DNA of 64,000 bases, from contig OZ024743.1 in the NCBI GenBank assembly GCA_964016885.1, forward strand, positions 176,832,574 to 176,896,573. Reading direction: 5' to 3'. The stretch comes from Eledone cirrhosa (lineage: Eukaryota > Mollusca > Cephalopoda > Octopoda > Eledonidae). The notes under the pieces are model-generated. The model searched no databases. It was not told the DNA's origin and was given only the letters and a program-made list of their open reading frames with translations. The position numbers were made by a program, and so were the translations under genes. Below are positions 19,140 to 37,754 of this stretch, one piece after another (the first letter of the stretch is position 1; every line of letters begins with the position of its first letter).

Positions 19140-22100
19140 ATAAATCATTAATACATGTAGACATTCACACACATACACTCATTAATACATGTAGACATTC
19201 ACACACATACACTCATTAATACATGTACAGATTCACACACATACACTCATTAATACATGTAGACATTCACACACATACACTCATTAATACATGTACACAT
19301 TAACACACATACACTCATGGCTACATGTACACATTCACACACATACACTCATTAATACATGTACACATTCACACACATACACCCATGGCTACATGTACAC
19401 ATTCACGCACACATACACTCATTAATACATGCAGACATTCACACACATACACTCATTGCTACATGTGGACATTCACACACATACACTCATTAATACATGT
19501 ACACATTCACACACATACACTCATTAATACATGTACACATTCACACACATACACTCATTAATACATGTACACATTCACACACACATACACTCATTAATAC
19601 ATGTACACATACACTCATTAATACATGTACACATTCACACACACATACACTCATTAATACATGTAGACATTCACACACGTACACTCATTAATACATGTAC
19701 ACATTCACACACATACACTCATTAATACATGTAGACATTCACACACATACACTCATTAATACATGTACACATTCACACACATACACTCATGGCTACATGT
19801 ACACATTCACACACATACACTCATTAATACATGTAGACATTCACACACATACACTGATTAATACATGTAGACATTCACACACATAAACTCATGGCTACAT
19901 GTAGACATTCACACACATACACTCATTAATACATGTACACATTCACACACATACACTCATTAATACATGTAGACATTCACACACATACACTCATTAATAC
20001 ATGTAGACATTCACACACATACACTCATTAATACATGTACATATTCACACACATACACTCATTAATACATGTACACATTCACACACATACACTCATGGCT
20101 ACATGTACACATTCACACACATACACTCATGTCTACATGTAGACATTCACACACATACACTCATTAATACATGTAGACATTCACACACATACACTCATTA
20201 ATACATGTAGACATTCAGACACATACAATCATTAATACATGTAGATATTCACACATATACACTCATTAATACATGTAGACATTCACACACATACACTCAT
20301 GGCTACATGTAGACATTCACACAGATACACTCATTAATACATGTAGACATTCACACACATACACTCATGGCTACATGTAGACATTCACACACATACACTC
20401 ATTAATACATGGAGACATTCACACACATACACTCATTAATACATGTAGACATTCACACACATACACTCATTAATACATGTACACATTCACACACATACAC
20501 TCATTAATACATGTACACATTCACACACATAAATCATTAATACATGTAGACATTCACACACATACACTCATTAATACATGTAGACATTCCCACACATACA
20601 CTCATTAATACATGTACACATTCACACACATACACTCATTAATACATGTACACATTCACACACATACACTCATTAATACATGTACACATTCACACACATA
20701 CACTCATTAATACATGTAGACATTCACACACACATACACTCATTAATACATGTACACATTCACACACATACACTCATTAATACATGTAGACATTCACACA
20801 CATACACTCATTAATACATGTAGACATTCACACACGTACACTCATTAATACATGTACACATTCACACACATACACTCATTAATACATGTACACATTCACA
20901 CACATACACTCATTAATACATGTACACATTCACACACATACACTCATGGCTACATGTAGACATTCACACACACACTCATTAATACATGTAGACATTCACA
21001 CACACATCCACTCATTAATACATGTACACATTCACAAACATACACTCATTAATACATGTAGACATTCACACACACATACACTCATTAATACATGTACACA
21101 TTCACAAACATACACTCATTAATACATGTAGGTATTAACACACATACACTCATTAATACATGTACACATTCACATATACATACACTCATTAATACATGTA
21201 CACATTCACACACATACACTCATTAATACATGTACACATTCACACACATACACTTATGGCTACATGTAGACATTCACACACATACACTCATTAATACATG
21301 TAGACATTCACACACATACACTCATTAATACATGTACACATTCACACACATACACTCATTAATACATGTAGACATTCACACACATACACTCATTAATACA
21401 TGTAGACAATCACACACGTACACTCATTAATACATGTACACATTCACACACATGCACTCATTAATACATGTACACATTCACACTCATTAATACATGTACA
21501 CATTCACACACATACACTCATGGCTACATGTAGACATTCACACACACACTCATTAATACATGTAGACATTCACACACACATACACTCATTAATACATGTA
21601 CACATTCACAAACATACACTCATTAATACATGTAGACATTCACACACACATACACTCATTAATACATGTACACATTCACAAACATACACTCATTAATACA
21701 TGTAGGTAGTCACACACATACACTCATTAATACATGTACACATTCACATATACATACACTCATTAATACATGTACACATTCACACACATACACTCATTAA
21801 TACATGTACACATTCACACACATACACTTATGGCTACATGTAGACATTCACACACATACACTCATTAATACATGTAGACATTCACACACATACACTCATT
21901 AATACATGTACACATTCACACACATACACTCATTAATACATGTAGACATTCACACACATACACTCATTAATACATGTACACATTCACATATACATACACT
22001 CATTAATACATGTACACATTCACACACATTCACTCATTAATACATGTAGACATTCACACACATACACTCATTAATACATGTACACATTCACACACATACA

Positions 22101-25100
22101 CTCATTAATACATGTACACATTCACACACATACACTCATTAATACATGTAGACATTCACACACATACACTCATTAATACATGTAGACATTCACACACATA
22201 CACTCATGGCTACATGTACACATTCACACACATACACTCATTAATACATATACACATTCACACACATACACCCATGGCTACATGTACACATTCACGCACA
22301 CATACACTCATTAATACATGCAGACATTCACACACATACACTCATTGCTACATGAGGACATTCACACACATACACTCATTAATACATGTACACATTCACA
22401 CACATACACTCATTAATACATGTACACATTCACACACATACACTCATTAATACATGTACACATTCACACACACATACACTCATTAATACATGTAAACATT
22501 CACACACACATACACTCATTAATACATGTAGACATTCACACACGTACACTCATTAATACATGTACACATTCACACACATACACTCATTAATACATGTAGA
22601 CATTCACACACATACACTCATTAATACATGTACACATTCACACACATACACTCATGGCTACATGTACACATTCACACACATACACTCATTAATACATGTA
22701 GACATTCATACACATACACTCATTAATACATGTAGACATTCACACACAGACACTCATTAATACATGTACACACTCAGACAAATACACTCATTAATACATG
22801 TAGACATTCACACACATAAACTCATGGCTACATGTAGACATTCACACACATACACTCATTAATACATGTACACATTCACACACATACACTCATTAATACA
22901 TGTACACATTCACACACATACACTCATTAATACATGTACACATTCACACACACATACACTCATTAATACATGTACACATACACTCATTAATACATGTACA
23001 CATTCACACACACATACACTCATTAATACATGTAGACATTCACACACGTACACTCATTAATACATGTACACATTCACACACATACACTCATTAATACATG
23101 TAGACATTCACACACATACACTCATTAATACATGTACAGATTCACACACATACACTCATTAATACATGTAGACATTCACACACATACACTCATTAATACA
23201 TGTACACATTAACACACATACACTCATGGCTACATGTACACATTCACACACATACACTCATTAATACATGTACACATTCACACACATACACCCATGGCTA
23301 CATGTACACATTCACGCACACCTACACTCATTAATACATGTACACATTCACACACATACACTCATTGCTACATGTGGACATTCACACACATACACTCATT
23401 AATACATGTACACATTCACACACATACACTCATTAATACATGTACACATTCACACACATACACTCATTAATACATGTACACATTCACACACACATACACT
23501 CATTAATACATGTACACATGCACTCATTAATACATGTACACATTCACACACACATACACTCATTAATACATGTAGACATTCACACACGTACACTCATTAA
23601 TACATGTACACATTCACACACATACACTCATTAATACATGTAGACATTCACACACATACACTCATTAATACATGTACACATTCACACACATACACTCATG
23701 GCTACATGTACACATTCACACACATACACTCATTAATACATGTAGACATTCACACACATACACTGATTAATACATGTAGACATTCACACACATAAACTCA
23801 TGGCTACATGTAGACATTCACACACATACACTCATTAATACATGTACACATTCACACACATACACTCATTAATACATGTAGACATTCACACACATACACT
23901 CATTAATACATGTAGACATTCACACACATACACTCATTAATACATGTACATATTCACACACATACACTCATTAATACATGTACACATTCACACACATACA
24001 CTCATGGCTACATGTACACATTCACACACATACACTCATGTCTACATGTAGACATTCACACACATACACTCATTAATACATGTAGACATTCACACACATA
24101 CACTCATTAATACATGTAGACATTCAGACACATACAATCATTAATACATGTAGATATTCACACATATACACTCATTAATACATGTAGACATTCACACACA
24201 TACACTCATGGCTACATGTAGACATTCACACACACATACACTCATTAATACATGTACACATTCACACACATACACTCATTAATACATGTAGACATTCACA
24301 CACATACACTCATTAATACATGGAGACATTCACACACATACACTCATTAATACATGTAGACATTCACACACATACACTCATTAATACATGTACACATTCA
24401 CACACATACACTCATTAATACATGTACACATTCACACACATAAATCATTAATACATGTAGACATTCACACACATACACTCATTAATACATGTAGACATTC
24501 ACACACATACACTCATTAATACATGTACACATTCACACACATACACTCATTAATACATGTACACATTCACACACATACACTCATTAATACATGTACACAT
24601 TCACACACATACACTCATTAATACATGTAGACATTCACACACACATACACTCATTAATACATGTACACATTCACACACATACACTCATTAATACATGTAG
24701 ACATTCACACACATACACTCATTAATACATGTAGACATTCACACACGTACACTCATTAATACATGTACACATTCACACACATACACTCATTAATACATGT
24801 ACACATTCACACACATACACTCATTAATACATGTACACATTCACACACATACACTCATGGCTACATGTAGACATTCACACACACACTCATTAATACATGT
24901 AGACATTCACACACACATCCACTCATTAATACATGTACACATTCACAAACATACACTCATTAATACATGTAGACATTCACACACACATACACTCATTAAT
25001 ACATGTACACATTCACAAACATACACTCATTAATACATGTAGGTATTAACACACATACACTCATTAATACATGTACACATTCACATATACATACACTCAT

Positions 25101-28100
25101 TAATACATGTACACATTCACACACATACACTCATTAATACATGTACACATTCACACACATACACTTATGGCTACATGTAGACATTCACACACATACACTC
25201 ATTAATACATGTAGACATTCACACACATACACTCATTAATACATGTACACATTCACACACATACACTCATTAATACATGTAGACATTCACACACATACAC
25301 TCATTAATACATGTACACATTCACATATACATACACTCATTAATACATGTACACATTCACACACATTCACTCATTAATACATGTAGACATTCACACACAT
25401 ACACTCATTAATACATGTACACATTCACACACATACACTCATTAATACATGTACACATTCACACACATACACTCATTAATACATGTAGACATTCACACAC
25501 ATACACTCATTAATACATGTAGACATTCACACACATACACTCATGGCTACATGTACACATTCACACACATACACTCATTAATACATATACACATTCACAC
25601 ACATACACCCATGGCTACATGTACACATTCACGCACACATACACTCATTAATACATGCAGACATTCACACACATACACTCATTGCTACATGAGGACATTC
25701 ACACACATACACTCATTAATACATGTACACATTCACACACATACACTCATTAATACATGTACACATTCACACACATACACTCATTAATACATGTACACAT
25801 TCACACACACATACACTCATTAATACATGTACACATACACTCATTAATACATGTACACATTCACACACACATACACTCATTAATACATGTAGACATTCAC
25901 ACACGTACACTCATTAATACATGTACACATTCACACACATACACTCATTAATACATGTAGACATTCACACACATACACTCATTAATACATGTACACATTC
26001 ACACACATACACTCATGGCTACATGTACACATTCACACACATACACTCATTAATACATGTAGACATTCATACACATACACTCATTAATACATGTAGACAT
26101 TCACACACAGACACTCATTAATACATGTACACACTCAGACAAATACACTCATTAATACATGTAGACATTCACACACATAAACTCATGGCTACATGTAGAC
26201 ATTCACACACATACACTCATTAATACATGTACACATTCACACACATACACTCATTAATACATGTACACATTCACACACATACACTCATTAATACATGTAC
26301 ACATTCACACACACATACACTCATTAATACATGTACACATACACTCATTAATACATGTACACATTCACACACACATACACTCATTAATACATGTAGACAT
26401 TCACACACGTACACTCATTAATACATGTACACATTCACACACATACACTCATTAATACATGTAGACATTCACACACATACACTCATTAATACATGTACAG
26501 ATTCACACACATACACTCATTAATACATGTAGACATTCACACACATACACTCATTAATACATGTACACATTAACACACATACACTCATGGCTACATGTAC
26601 ACATTCACACACATACACTCATTAATACATGTACACATTCACACACATACACCCATGGCTACATGTACACATTCACGCACACATACACTCATTAATACAT
26701 GTACACATTCACACACATACACTCATTGCTACATGTGGACATTCACACACATACACTCATTAATACATGTACACATTCACACACATACACTCATTAATAC
26801 ATGTACACATTCACACACATACACTCATTAATACATGTACACATTCACACACACATACACTCATTAATACATGTACACATACACTCATTAATACATGTAC
26901 ACATTCACACACACATACACTCATTAATACATGTAGACATTCACACACGTACACTCATTAATACATGTACACATTCACACACATACACTCATTAATACAT
27001 GTAGACATTCACACACATACACTCATTAATACATGTACACATTCACACACATACACTCATGGCTACATGTACACATTCACACACATACACTCATTAATAC
27101 ATGTAGACATTCACACACATACACTGATTAATACATGTAGACATTCACACACATAAACTCATGGCTACATGTAGACATTCACACACATACACTCATTAAT
27201 ACATGTACACATTCACACACATACACTCATTAATACATGTAGACATTCACACACATACACTCATTAATACATGTAGACATTCACACACATACACTCATTA
27301 ATACATGTACATATTCACACACATACACTCATTAATACATGTACACATTCACACACATACACTCATGGCTACATGTACACATTCACACACATACACTCAT
27401 GTCTACATGTAGACATTCACACACATACACTCATTAATACATGTAGACATTCACACACATACACTCATTAATACATGTAGACATTCAGACACATACAATC
27501 ATTAATACATGTAGATATTCACACATATACACTCATTAATACATGTAGACATTCACACACATACACTCATGGCTACATGTAGACATTCACACACACATAC
27601 ACTCATTAATACATGTACACATTCACACACATACACTCATTAATACATGTAGACATTCACACACATACACTCATTAATACATGGAGACATTCACACACAT
27701 ACACTCATTAATACATGTAGACATTCACACACATACACTCATTAATACATGTACACATTCACACACATACACTCATTAATACATGTACACATTCACACAC
27801 ATAAATCATTAATACATGTAGACATTCACACACATACACTCATTAATACATGTAGACATTCACACACATACACTCATTAATACATGTACACATTCACACA
27901 CATACACTCATTAATACATGTACACATTCACACACATACACTCATTAATACATGTACACATTCACACACATACACTCATTAATACATGTAGACATTCACA
28001 CACACATACACTCATTAATACATGTACACATTCACACACATACACTCATTAATACATGTAGACATTCACACACATACACTCATTAATACATGTAGACATT

Positions 28101-30520
28101 CACACACGTACACTCATTAATACATGTACACATTCACACACATACACTCATTAATACATGTACACATTCACACACATACACTCATTAATACATGTACACA
28201 TTCACACACATACACTCATGGCTACATGTAGACATTCACACACACACTCATTAATACATGTAGACATTCACACACACATCCACTCATTAATACATGTACA
28301 CATTCACAAACATACACTCATTAATACATGTAGACATTCACACACACATACACTCATTAATACATGTACACATTCACAAACATACACTCATTAATACATG
28401 TAGGTATTAACACACATACACTCATTAATACATGTACACATTCACATATACATACACTCATTAATACATGTACACATTCACACACATACACTCATTAATA
28501 CATGTACACATTCACACACATACACTTATGGCTACATGTAGACATTCACACACATACACTCATTAATACATGTAGACATTCACACACATACACTCATTAA
28601 TACATGTACACATTCACACACATACACTCATTAATACATGTAGACATTCACACACATACACTCATTAATACATGTACACATTCACATATACATACACTCA
28701 TTAATACATGTACACATTCACACACATTCACTCATTAATACATGTAGACATTCACACACATACACTCATTAATACATGTACACATTCACACACATACACT
28801 CATTAATACATGTACACATTCACACACATACACTCATTAATACATGTAGACATTCACACACATACACTCATTAATACATGTAGACATTCACACACATACA
28901 CTCATGGCTACATGTACACATTCACACACATACACTCATTAATACATATACACATTCACACACATACACCCATGGCTACATGTACACATTCACGCACACA
29001 TACACTCATTAATACATGCAGACATTCACACACATACACTCATTGCTACATGAGGACATTCACACACATACACTCATTAATACATGTACACATTCACACA
29101 CATACACTCATTAATACATGTACACATTCACACACATACACTCATTAATACATGTACACATTCACACACACATACACTCATTAATACATGTACACATACA
29201 CTCATTAATACATGTACACATTCACACACACATACACTCATTAATACATGTAGACATTCACACACGTACACTCATTAATACATGTACACATTCACACACA
29301 TACACTCATTAATACATGTAGACATTCACACACATACACTCATTAATACATGTACACATTCACACACATACACTCATGGCTACATGTACACATTCACACA
29401 CATACACTCATTAATACATGTAGACATTCACACACATACACTCATTAATACATGTAGACATTCACACACAGACACTCATTAATACATGTACACACTCAGA
29501 CAAATACACTCATTAATACATGTAGACATTCACACACATAAACTCATGGCTACATGTAGACATTCACACACATACACTCATTAATACATGTACACATTCA
29601 CACACATACACTCATTAATACATGTACACATTCACACACATACACTCATTAATACATGTACACATTCACACACACATACACTCATTAATACATGTACACA
29701 TACACTCATTAATACATGTACACATTCACACACACATACACTCATTAATACATGTAGACATTCACACACGTACACTCATTAATACATGTACACATTCACA
29801 CACATACACTCATTAATACATGTAGACATTCACACACATACACTCATTAATACATGTACAGATTCACACACATACACTCATTAATACATGTAGACATTCA
29901 CACACATACACTCATTAATACATGTACACATTAACACACATACACTCATGGTTACATGTACACATTCACACACATACACTCATTAATACATGTACACATT
30001 CACACACATACACCCATGGCTACATGTACACATTCACGCACACATACACTCATTAATACATGCAGACATTCACACACATACACTCATTGCTACATGTGGA
30101 CATTCACACACATACACTCATTAATACATGTACACATTCACACACATACACTCATTAATACATGTACACATTCACACACATACACTCATTAATACATGTA
30201 CACATTCACACACACATACACTCATTAATACATGTACACATACACTCATTAATACATGTACACATTCACACACACATACACTCATTAATACATGTAGACA
30301 TTCACACACGTACACTCATTAATACATGTACACATTCACACACATACACTCATTAATACATGTAGACATTCACACACATACACTCATTAATACATGTACA
30401 CATTCACACACATACACTCATGGCTACATGTACACATTCACACACATACACTCATTAATACATGTAGACATTCACACACATACACTGATTAATACATGTA
30501 GACATTCACACACATAAACT
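19140..30520. repeat. Higher-order repeat, 3361-bp period
   Basis: Identical variant patterns recur exactly 3361 bp apart: for example 22560, 25921 and 29282; 22866, 26227 and 29588; 23604, 26965 and 30326. An earlier, longer version offset by 3909-3911 bp links 19325 to 23234 and 20886 to 24797. About three copies of the 3361-bp block are present. Edges are approximate. Confidence 0.85.
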
Positions 30521-31199
30521 CATGGCTACATGTAGACATTCACACACATACACTCATTAATACATGTACACATTCACACACATACACTCATTAATACATG
30601 TACACATTCACACACATACACTCATTAATACATGTACACATTCACACACATACACTCATTAATACATGTAGACATTCACACACATACACTCATTAATACA
30701 TGTACATATTCACACACATACACTCATTAATACATGTAGACATTCACACACATACACTCATTAATACATGTACACATTCACACACATACACTCATTAATA
30801 CATGTACACATTCACACACATACACTCATTAATACATGTACACATTCACACACATACACTCATTAATACATGTAGACATTCACACACATACACTCATTAA
30901 TACATGTAGACATTCACACACATACACTCATTAATACATGTAGACATTCACACACATACACTCATTAATACATCTACACATTCACACACACATACACTCA
31001 TTAACACATGTACACATTCACACACATACACTCATTAATACATGTAGACATTCACACACATACACTCATTAATACATGTAGACATTCACACACATACACT
31101 CATGGCTACATGTACACATTCACACACACATACACTCATTAATACATGTAGACATTCACACACATACACTCATTAATACAAGTACACATACACTCATTA

Positions 31200-34100
31200 A
31201 TACATGTAGACATTCACACACATACACTCATTAATACATGTACACATTCACACACATACACTCATTAATACATGTACACATTCACACACACATACACTCA
31301 TTAATACATGTACACATACACTCATTAATACATGTACACATTCACACACACATACACTCATTAATACATGTAGACATTCACACACGTACACTCATTAATA
31401 CATGTACACATTCACACACATACACTCATTAATACATGTAGACATTCACACACATACACTCATTAATACATGTACACATTCACACACATACACTCATGGC
31501 TACATGTACACATTCACACACATACACTCATTAATACATGTAGACATTCACACACATACACTGATTAATACATGTAGACATTCACACACATAAACTCATG
31601 GCTACATGTAGACATTCACACACATACACTCATTAATACATGTACACATTCACACACATACACTCATTAATACATGTACACATTCACACACATACACTCA
31701 TTAATACATGTACACATTCACACACATACACTCATTAATACATGTAGACATTCACACACATACACTCATTAATACATGTACATATTCACACACATACACT
31801 CATTAATACATGTAGACATTCACACACATACACTCATTAATACATGTACACATTCACACACATACACTCATTAATACATGTACACATTCACACACATACA
31901 CTCATTAATACATGTACACATTCACACACATACACTCATTAATACATGTAGACATTCACACACATACACTCATTAATACATGTAGACATTCACACACATA
32001 CACTCATTAATACATGTAGACATTCACACACATACACTCATTAATACATCTACACATTCACACACACATACACTCATTAACACATGTACACATTCACACA
32101 CATACACTCATTAATACATGTAGACATTCACACACATACACTCATTAATACATGTAGACATTCACACACATACACTCATGGCTACATGTACACATTCACA
32201 CACACATACACTCATTAATACATGTAGACATTCACACACATACACTCATTAATACAAGTACACATACACTCATTAATACATGTAGACATTCACACACATA
32301 CACTCATTAATACATGTACATATTCACACACATACACTCATTAATACATGTACACATTTACACACATACACTCATGGCTACATGTACACATTCACACACA
32401 TACACTCATGGCTACATGTACACATTCACACACATACACTCATTAATACATGTACACATTCACACACATACACTCATTAATACATGTAGACATTCACACA
32501 CATACACTCATTAATACATGTACAGATTCACACACATACACTCATTAATACATGTAGACATTCACACACATACACTCATTAATACATGTACACATTAACA
32601 CACATACACTCATGGCTACATGTACACATTCACACACATACACTCATTAATACATGTACACATTCACACACATACACCCATGGCTACATGTACACATTCA
32701 CGCACACATACACTCATTAATACATGCAGACATTCACACACATACACTCATTGCTACATGTGGACATTCACACACATACACTCATTAATACATGTACACA
32801 TTCACACACATACTCATTAATACATGTACACATTCACACACATACACTCATTAATACATGTACACATTCACACACACATACACTCATTAATACATGTACA
32901 CATTCACTCATTAATACATGTACACATTCACACACACATACACTCATTAATACATGTAGACATTCACACACGTACACTCATTAATACATGTACACATTCA
33001 CACACATACACTCATTAATACATGTAGACATTCACACACATACACTCATTAATACATGTACACATTCACACACATACACTCATGGCTACATGTACACATT
33101 CACACACATACACTCATTAATACATGTACACATTCACACACATACACTCATTAATACATGTAGACATTCACACACATAGACTCATGGCTACATGTACACA
33201 TTCTCACACACATACACTCATTAATACATGTAGACATTCACACACATACACTCATTAATACATGTAGACATTCACACACATACACTCATGGCTACATGTA
33301 CACATTCACACACACATACACTCATTAATACATGTAGACATTCACACACATACACTCATTAATACAAGTACACATACACTCATTAATACATGTAGACATT
33401 CACACACATACACTCATTAATACATGTACACATTCACACACATACACTCATTAATACATGTACACATTCACACACACATACACTCATTAATACATGTACA
33501 CATACACTCATTAATACATGTACACATTCACACACACATACACTCATTAATACATGTAGACATTCACACACGTACACTCATTAATACATGTACACATTCA
33601 CACACATACACTCATTAATACATGTAGACATTCACACACATACACTCATTAATACATGTACACATTCACACACATACACTCATGGCTACATGTACACATT
33701 CACACACATACACTCATTAATACATGTAGACATTCACACACATACACTGATTAATACATGTAGACATTCACACACATAAACTCATGGCTACATGTAGACA
33801 TTCACACACATACACTCATTAATACATGTACACATTCACACACATACACTCATTAATACATGTACACATTCACACACATACACTCATTAATACATGTACA
33901 CATTCACACACATACACTCATTAATACATGTAGACATTCACACACATACACTCATTAATACATGTACATATTCACACACATACACTCATTAATACATGTA
34001 GACATTCACACACATACACTCATTAATACATGTACACATTCACACACATACACTCATTAATACATGTACACATTCACACACATACACTCATTAATACATG

Positions 34101-35400
34101 TACACATTCACACACATACACTCATTAATACATGTAGACATTCACACACATACACTCATTAATACATGTAGACATTCACACACATACACTCATTAATACA
34201 TGTAGACATTCACACACATACACTCATTAATACATCTACACATTCACACACACATACACTCATTAACACATGTACACATTCACACACATACACTCATTAA
34301 TACATGTAGACATTCACACACATACACTCATTAATACATGTAGACATTCACACACATACACTCATGGCTACATGTACACATTCACACACACATACACTCA
34401 TTAATACATGTAGACATTCACACACATACACTCATTAATACAAGTACACATACACTCATTAATACATGTAGACATTCACACACATACACTCATTAATACA
34501 TGTACATATTCACACACATACACTCATTAATACATGTACACATTTACACACATACACTCATGGCTACATGTACACATTCACACACATACACTCATGGCTA
34601 CATGTACACATTCACACACATACACTCATTAATACATGTACACATTCACACACATACACTCATTAATACATGTAGACATTCACACACATACACTCATTAA
34701 TACATGTACAGATTCACACACATACACTCATTAATACATGTAGACATTCACACACATACACTCATTAATACATGTACACATTAACACACATACACTCATG
34801 GCTACATGTACACATTCACACACATACACTCATTAATACATGTACACATTCACACACATACACCCATGGCTACATGTACACATTCACGCACACATACACT
34901 CATTAATACATGCAGACATTCACACACATACACTCATTGCTACATGTGGACATTCACACACATACACTCATTAATACATGTACACATTCACACACATACT
35001 CATTAATACATGTACACATTCACACACATACACTCATTAATACATGTACACATTCACACACACATACACTCATTAATACATGTACACATTCACTCATTAA
35101 TACATGTACACATTCACACACACATACACTCATTAATACATGTAGACATTCACACACGTACACTCATTAATACATGTACACATTCACACACATACACTCA
35201 TTAATACATGTAGACATTCACACACATACACTCATTAATACATGTACACATTCACACACATACACTCATGGCTACATGTACACATTCACACACATACACT
35301 CATTAATACATGTACACATTCACACACATACACTCATTAATACATGTAGACATTCACACACATAGACTCATGGCTACATGTACACATTCTCACACACATA
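31200..35400. repeat. Higher-order repeat, 2186-bp period with 1076-bp sub-duplication
   Basis: Patterns at 31238, 32314, 32620, 32824 and 32988 recur at 33424, 34500, 34806, 35010 and 35174, each 2186 bp later. The block at 30162-30700 recurs at 31238-31780 (1076 bp). Rare variants such as TACAAGTACAC and ATCTACACATTC follow the same spacing. Confidence 0.85.
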
Positions 35401-36655
35401 CACTCATTAATACATGTAGACATTCACACACATACACTCATTAATACATGTACACATTCACACACATACACTCATTAAAACATGTAGACATTCACACACA
35501 TACACTCATTAATACATGTACACATTCACACACATACACTCATTAATACATGTACACATTCACACACATACACTCATTAATACATGTACACATTCACACA
35601 CATACACTCATTAATACATGTACACATTCACACACATACACTCATTAATACATGTAGACATTCACACACATACACTCATTAATACATGTACACATTCACA
35701 CACATACACTCATTAATACATGTAGACATTCACACACATACACTCATTAATACATGTACACATTCACACATATACACTCATTAATACATGTACACATTCA
35801 CACACATACACTCATTAATACATGTAGACATTCACACACATACACTCATTAATACATGTAGACATTCACACACATACACTCATTAATACATGTAGACATT
35901 CAGACACATACAATCATTAATACATGTAGACATTCACACACATACACCCATGGCTACATGTAGACATTCACACACATACAATCATTAATACATGTAGACA
36001 TTCACACACATACAATCATTAATACATGTAGATATTCACACACATACACTCATTAATACATGTAGACATTCACACACATACACTCATTAATACATGTACA
36101 CATTCTCACACATACACTCATTAATACATGTAGACATTCACACACATACACTCATTAATACATGTACACATTCACACACATACACTCATTAATACATGTA
36201 GACATTCACACACATACACTCATTAATACATGTAGACATTCACACACATACGCTCATTAATACATGTACACATTCACACACATACACTCATTAATACATG
36301 TACACATTCACACACATACACTCATTAATACATGTACACATTCACACACATACACTCATTAATACATGTACACATTCACACATACACTCATGGCTACATG
36401 TAGACATTCACACACATACACTCATTAATACATGTAGACATTCACACACACATACACTCATTAATACATGTAGACATTCACACACATACACTCATTAATA
36501 CATGTAGACATTCACACACATACACTCATTAATACATGTAGACATTCACACACACATACACTCATTAATACATGTACACATTCACACATACACTCATTAA
36601 TACATGTACACATTCACACACATACACTCATTAATACATGTACACATTCACATAT

Positions 36656-37240
36656 ACACATACATCGATATATACACATATACACACTAAGACTTCATAC
36701 ATATTCAATGCTACAAAGATGACAATTACCAAAATATACCCCACCTTCCTCACTGTCACAACAACAACAAAAACAGCAGCAACAGCGACGACAGCAGCAA
36801 CGGCAACAACAACAACAACAATAGCAACAACATCATCCGCAGGAGCAGCAGCAATAACAGCAGCAAAAACAGAAGCAACAACCACCACAACAAACAACTA
36901 GATCAAGATCATCATCAACAAAATCATCAACATCAACAATATCAGCAACATCATCAACAACAACAACAGCAACAAGATCATCAACATCAACATCAACAGC
37001 AACATCATCATCACCATCATCATCATCAACAAAACCATCAACATCAGCAGCAACATCATCATCAACATCAACAAAATCATCACCATCAACAACATCAGCA
37101 ACAATATCAACAAAATCATCACCATCAACAACAACAGCAGCAACATCATCATTAACAACATCATCACCATCAACAAGAACAGCAACAACAGCACCAATCC
37201 CATCATCATCATCATCATCATCGACAACAATGGTTATAAC
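36656..37240. repeat. Trinucleotide-rich tract (CAA/CAG/CAT)n
   Basis: After a short TACACA transition, 36750-36900 is ACA/GCA-rich and 36901-37230 is built of ATC, AAC and AGC triplets. Long frames on both strands (poly-Thr/Ala on plus, poly-Asp/Val or Leu/Met on minus) are consequences of triplet periodicity. Confidence 0.85.
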
Positions 37241-37442
37241 CAACAAATGAACAACCCCCACCCACCCCCACCCCCTCAAAACTAACAAGAGAAAGCCTTC
37301 AACAATAGCTGTGTGTTTCATGTGAAATAAGATATTCATGAAAGGTATAATACAGAGACCAATTTGGCTATGGATGTCGTGTAATCAAGTTGAAATATGC
37401 ATCTCATTAGGCAGGTTTAAACTACTACACTATAACACTAAC

Positions 37443-37570
37443 ATGTTACTACTACTACTACTACTACACTAGGAGACCAGCATGTTACTACTACTACTAC
37501 ACTAGGAGACCAGCATGTTACTACTACTACTACTGCTGCTGTTACTACTGCTACTACTACACTATAACAC
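37443..37570. repeat. (CTA)n with a short direct repeat
   Basis: ACTACTACTAC runs separated by ACTAGGAGACCAGCATGTT, which occurs twice (about 37468 and 37500). Confidence 0.8.
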
Positions 37571-37754
37571 CAACATACTACTACAACTGTTTCTGAATAT
37601 TTTGACTGTAGAGAACTACCAATTCTAAAGATTATTAGACTACGCACAGAACTTTTAATGAGTTGTATACACACACATACACACACCTACACACATACAC
37701 ACACACTCAATTGGAGACAATAAAGCATTTAAAAGGACACAAGTTTGGGACAAG

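Larger units (their letters stand above)
15836..36655. repeat. 34-bp satellite array, about 21 kb
   Basis: The consensus unit is ATACACTCATTAATACATGT followed by ACACATTCACACAC, repeated roughly 600 times. Common variants: GTAGAC for GTACAC, CATGGCTACATG for CATTAATACATG, and length variants from extra or missing AC or CAT steps. The plus strand is G-poor (often one or two G per unit). Because 34 is not a multiple of 3 and TAA and TAG are built into the unit, no long ORF can exist; the many frames of about 60-110 codons are repeats of THIHSLI/HTHTLINT type. There are no spacers and no flanking cas-like genes. Confidence 0.95.

Noticed and set aside
16035..36498. Dozens of plus-strand ORFs of about 60-110 codons (THIHSLIHVHI type)
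   Set aside because: They repeat with the 34-bp unit and end at built-in stops; they are by-products of the satellite.
15836..36655. Regular array resembling a CRISPR locus
   Set aside because: Units are adjacent without unique spacers, the setting is eukaryotic, and no cas-like genes are present; it is a satellite.
36631..37339. Acidic or hydrophobic minus-strand ORFs (poly-Asp/Val, poly-Leu/Met)
   Set aside because: They are translations of CAA/CAT/CAG triplet runs in different frames with no other gene evidence.
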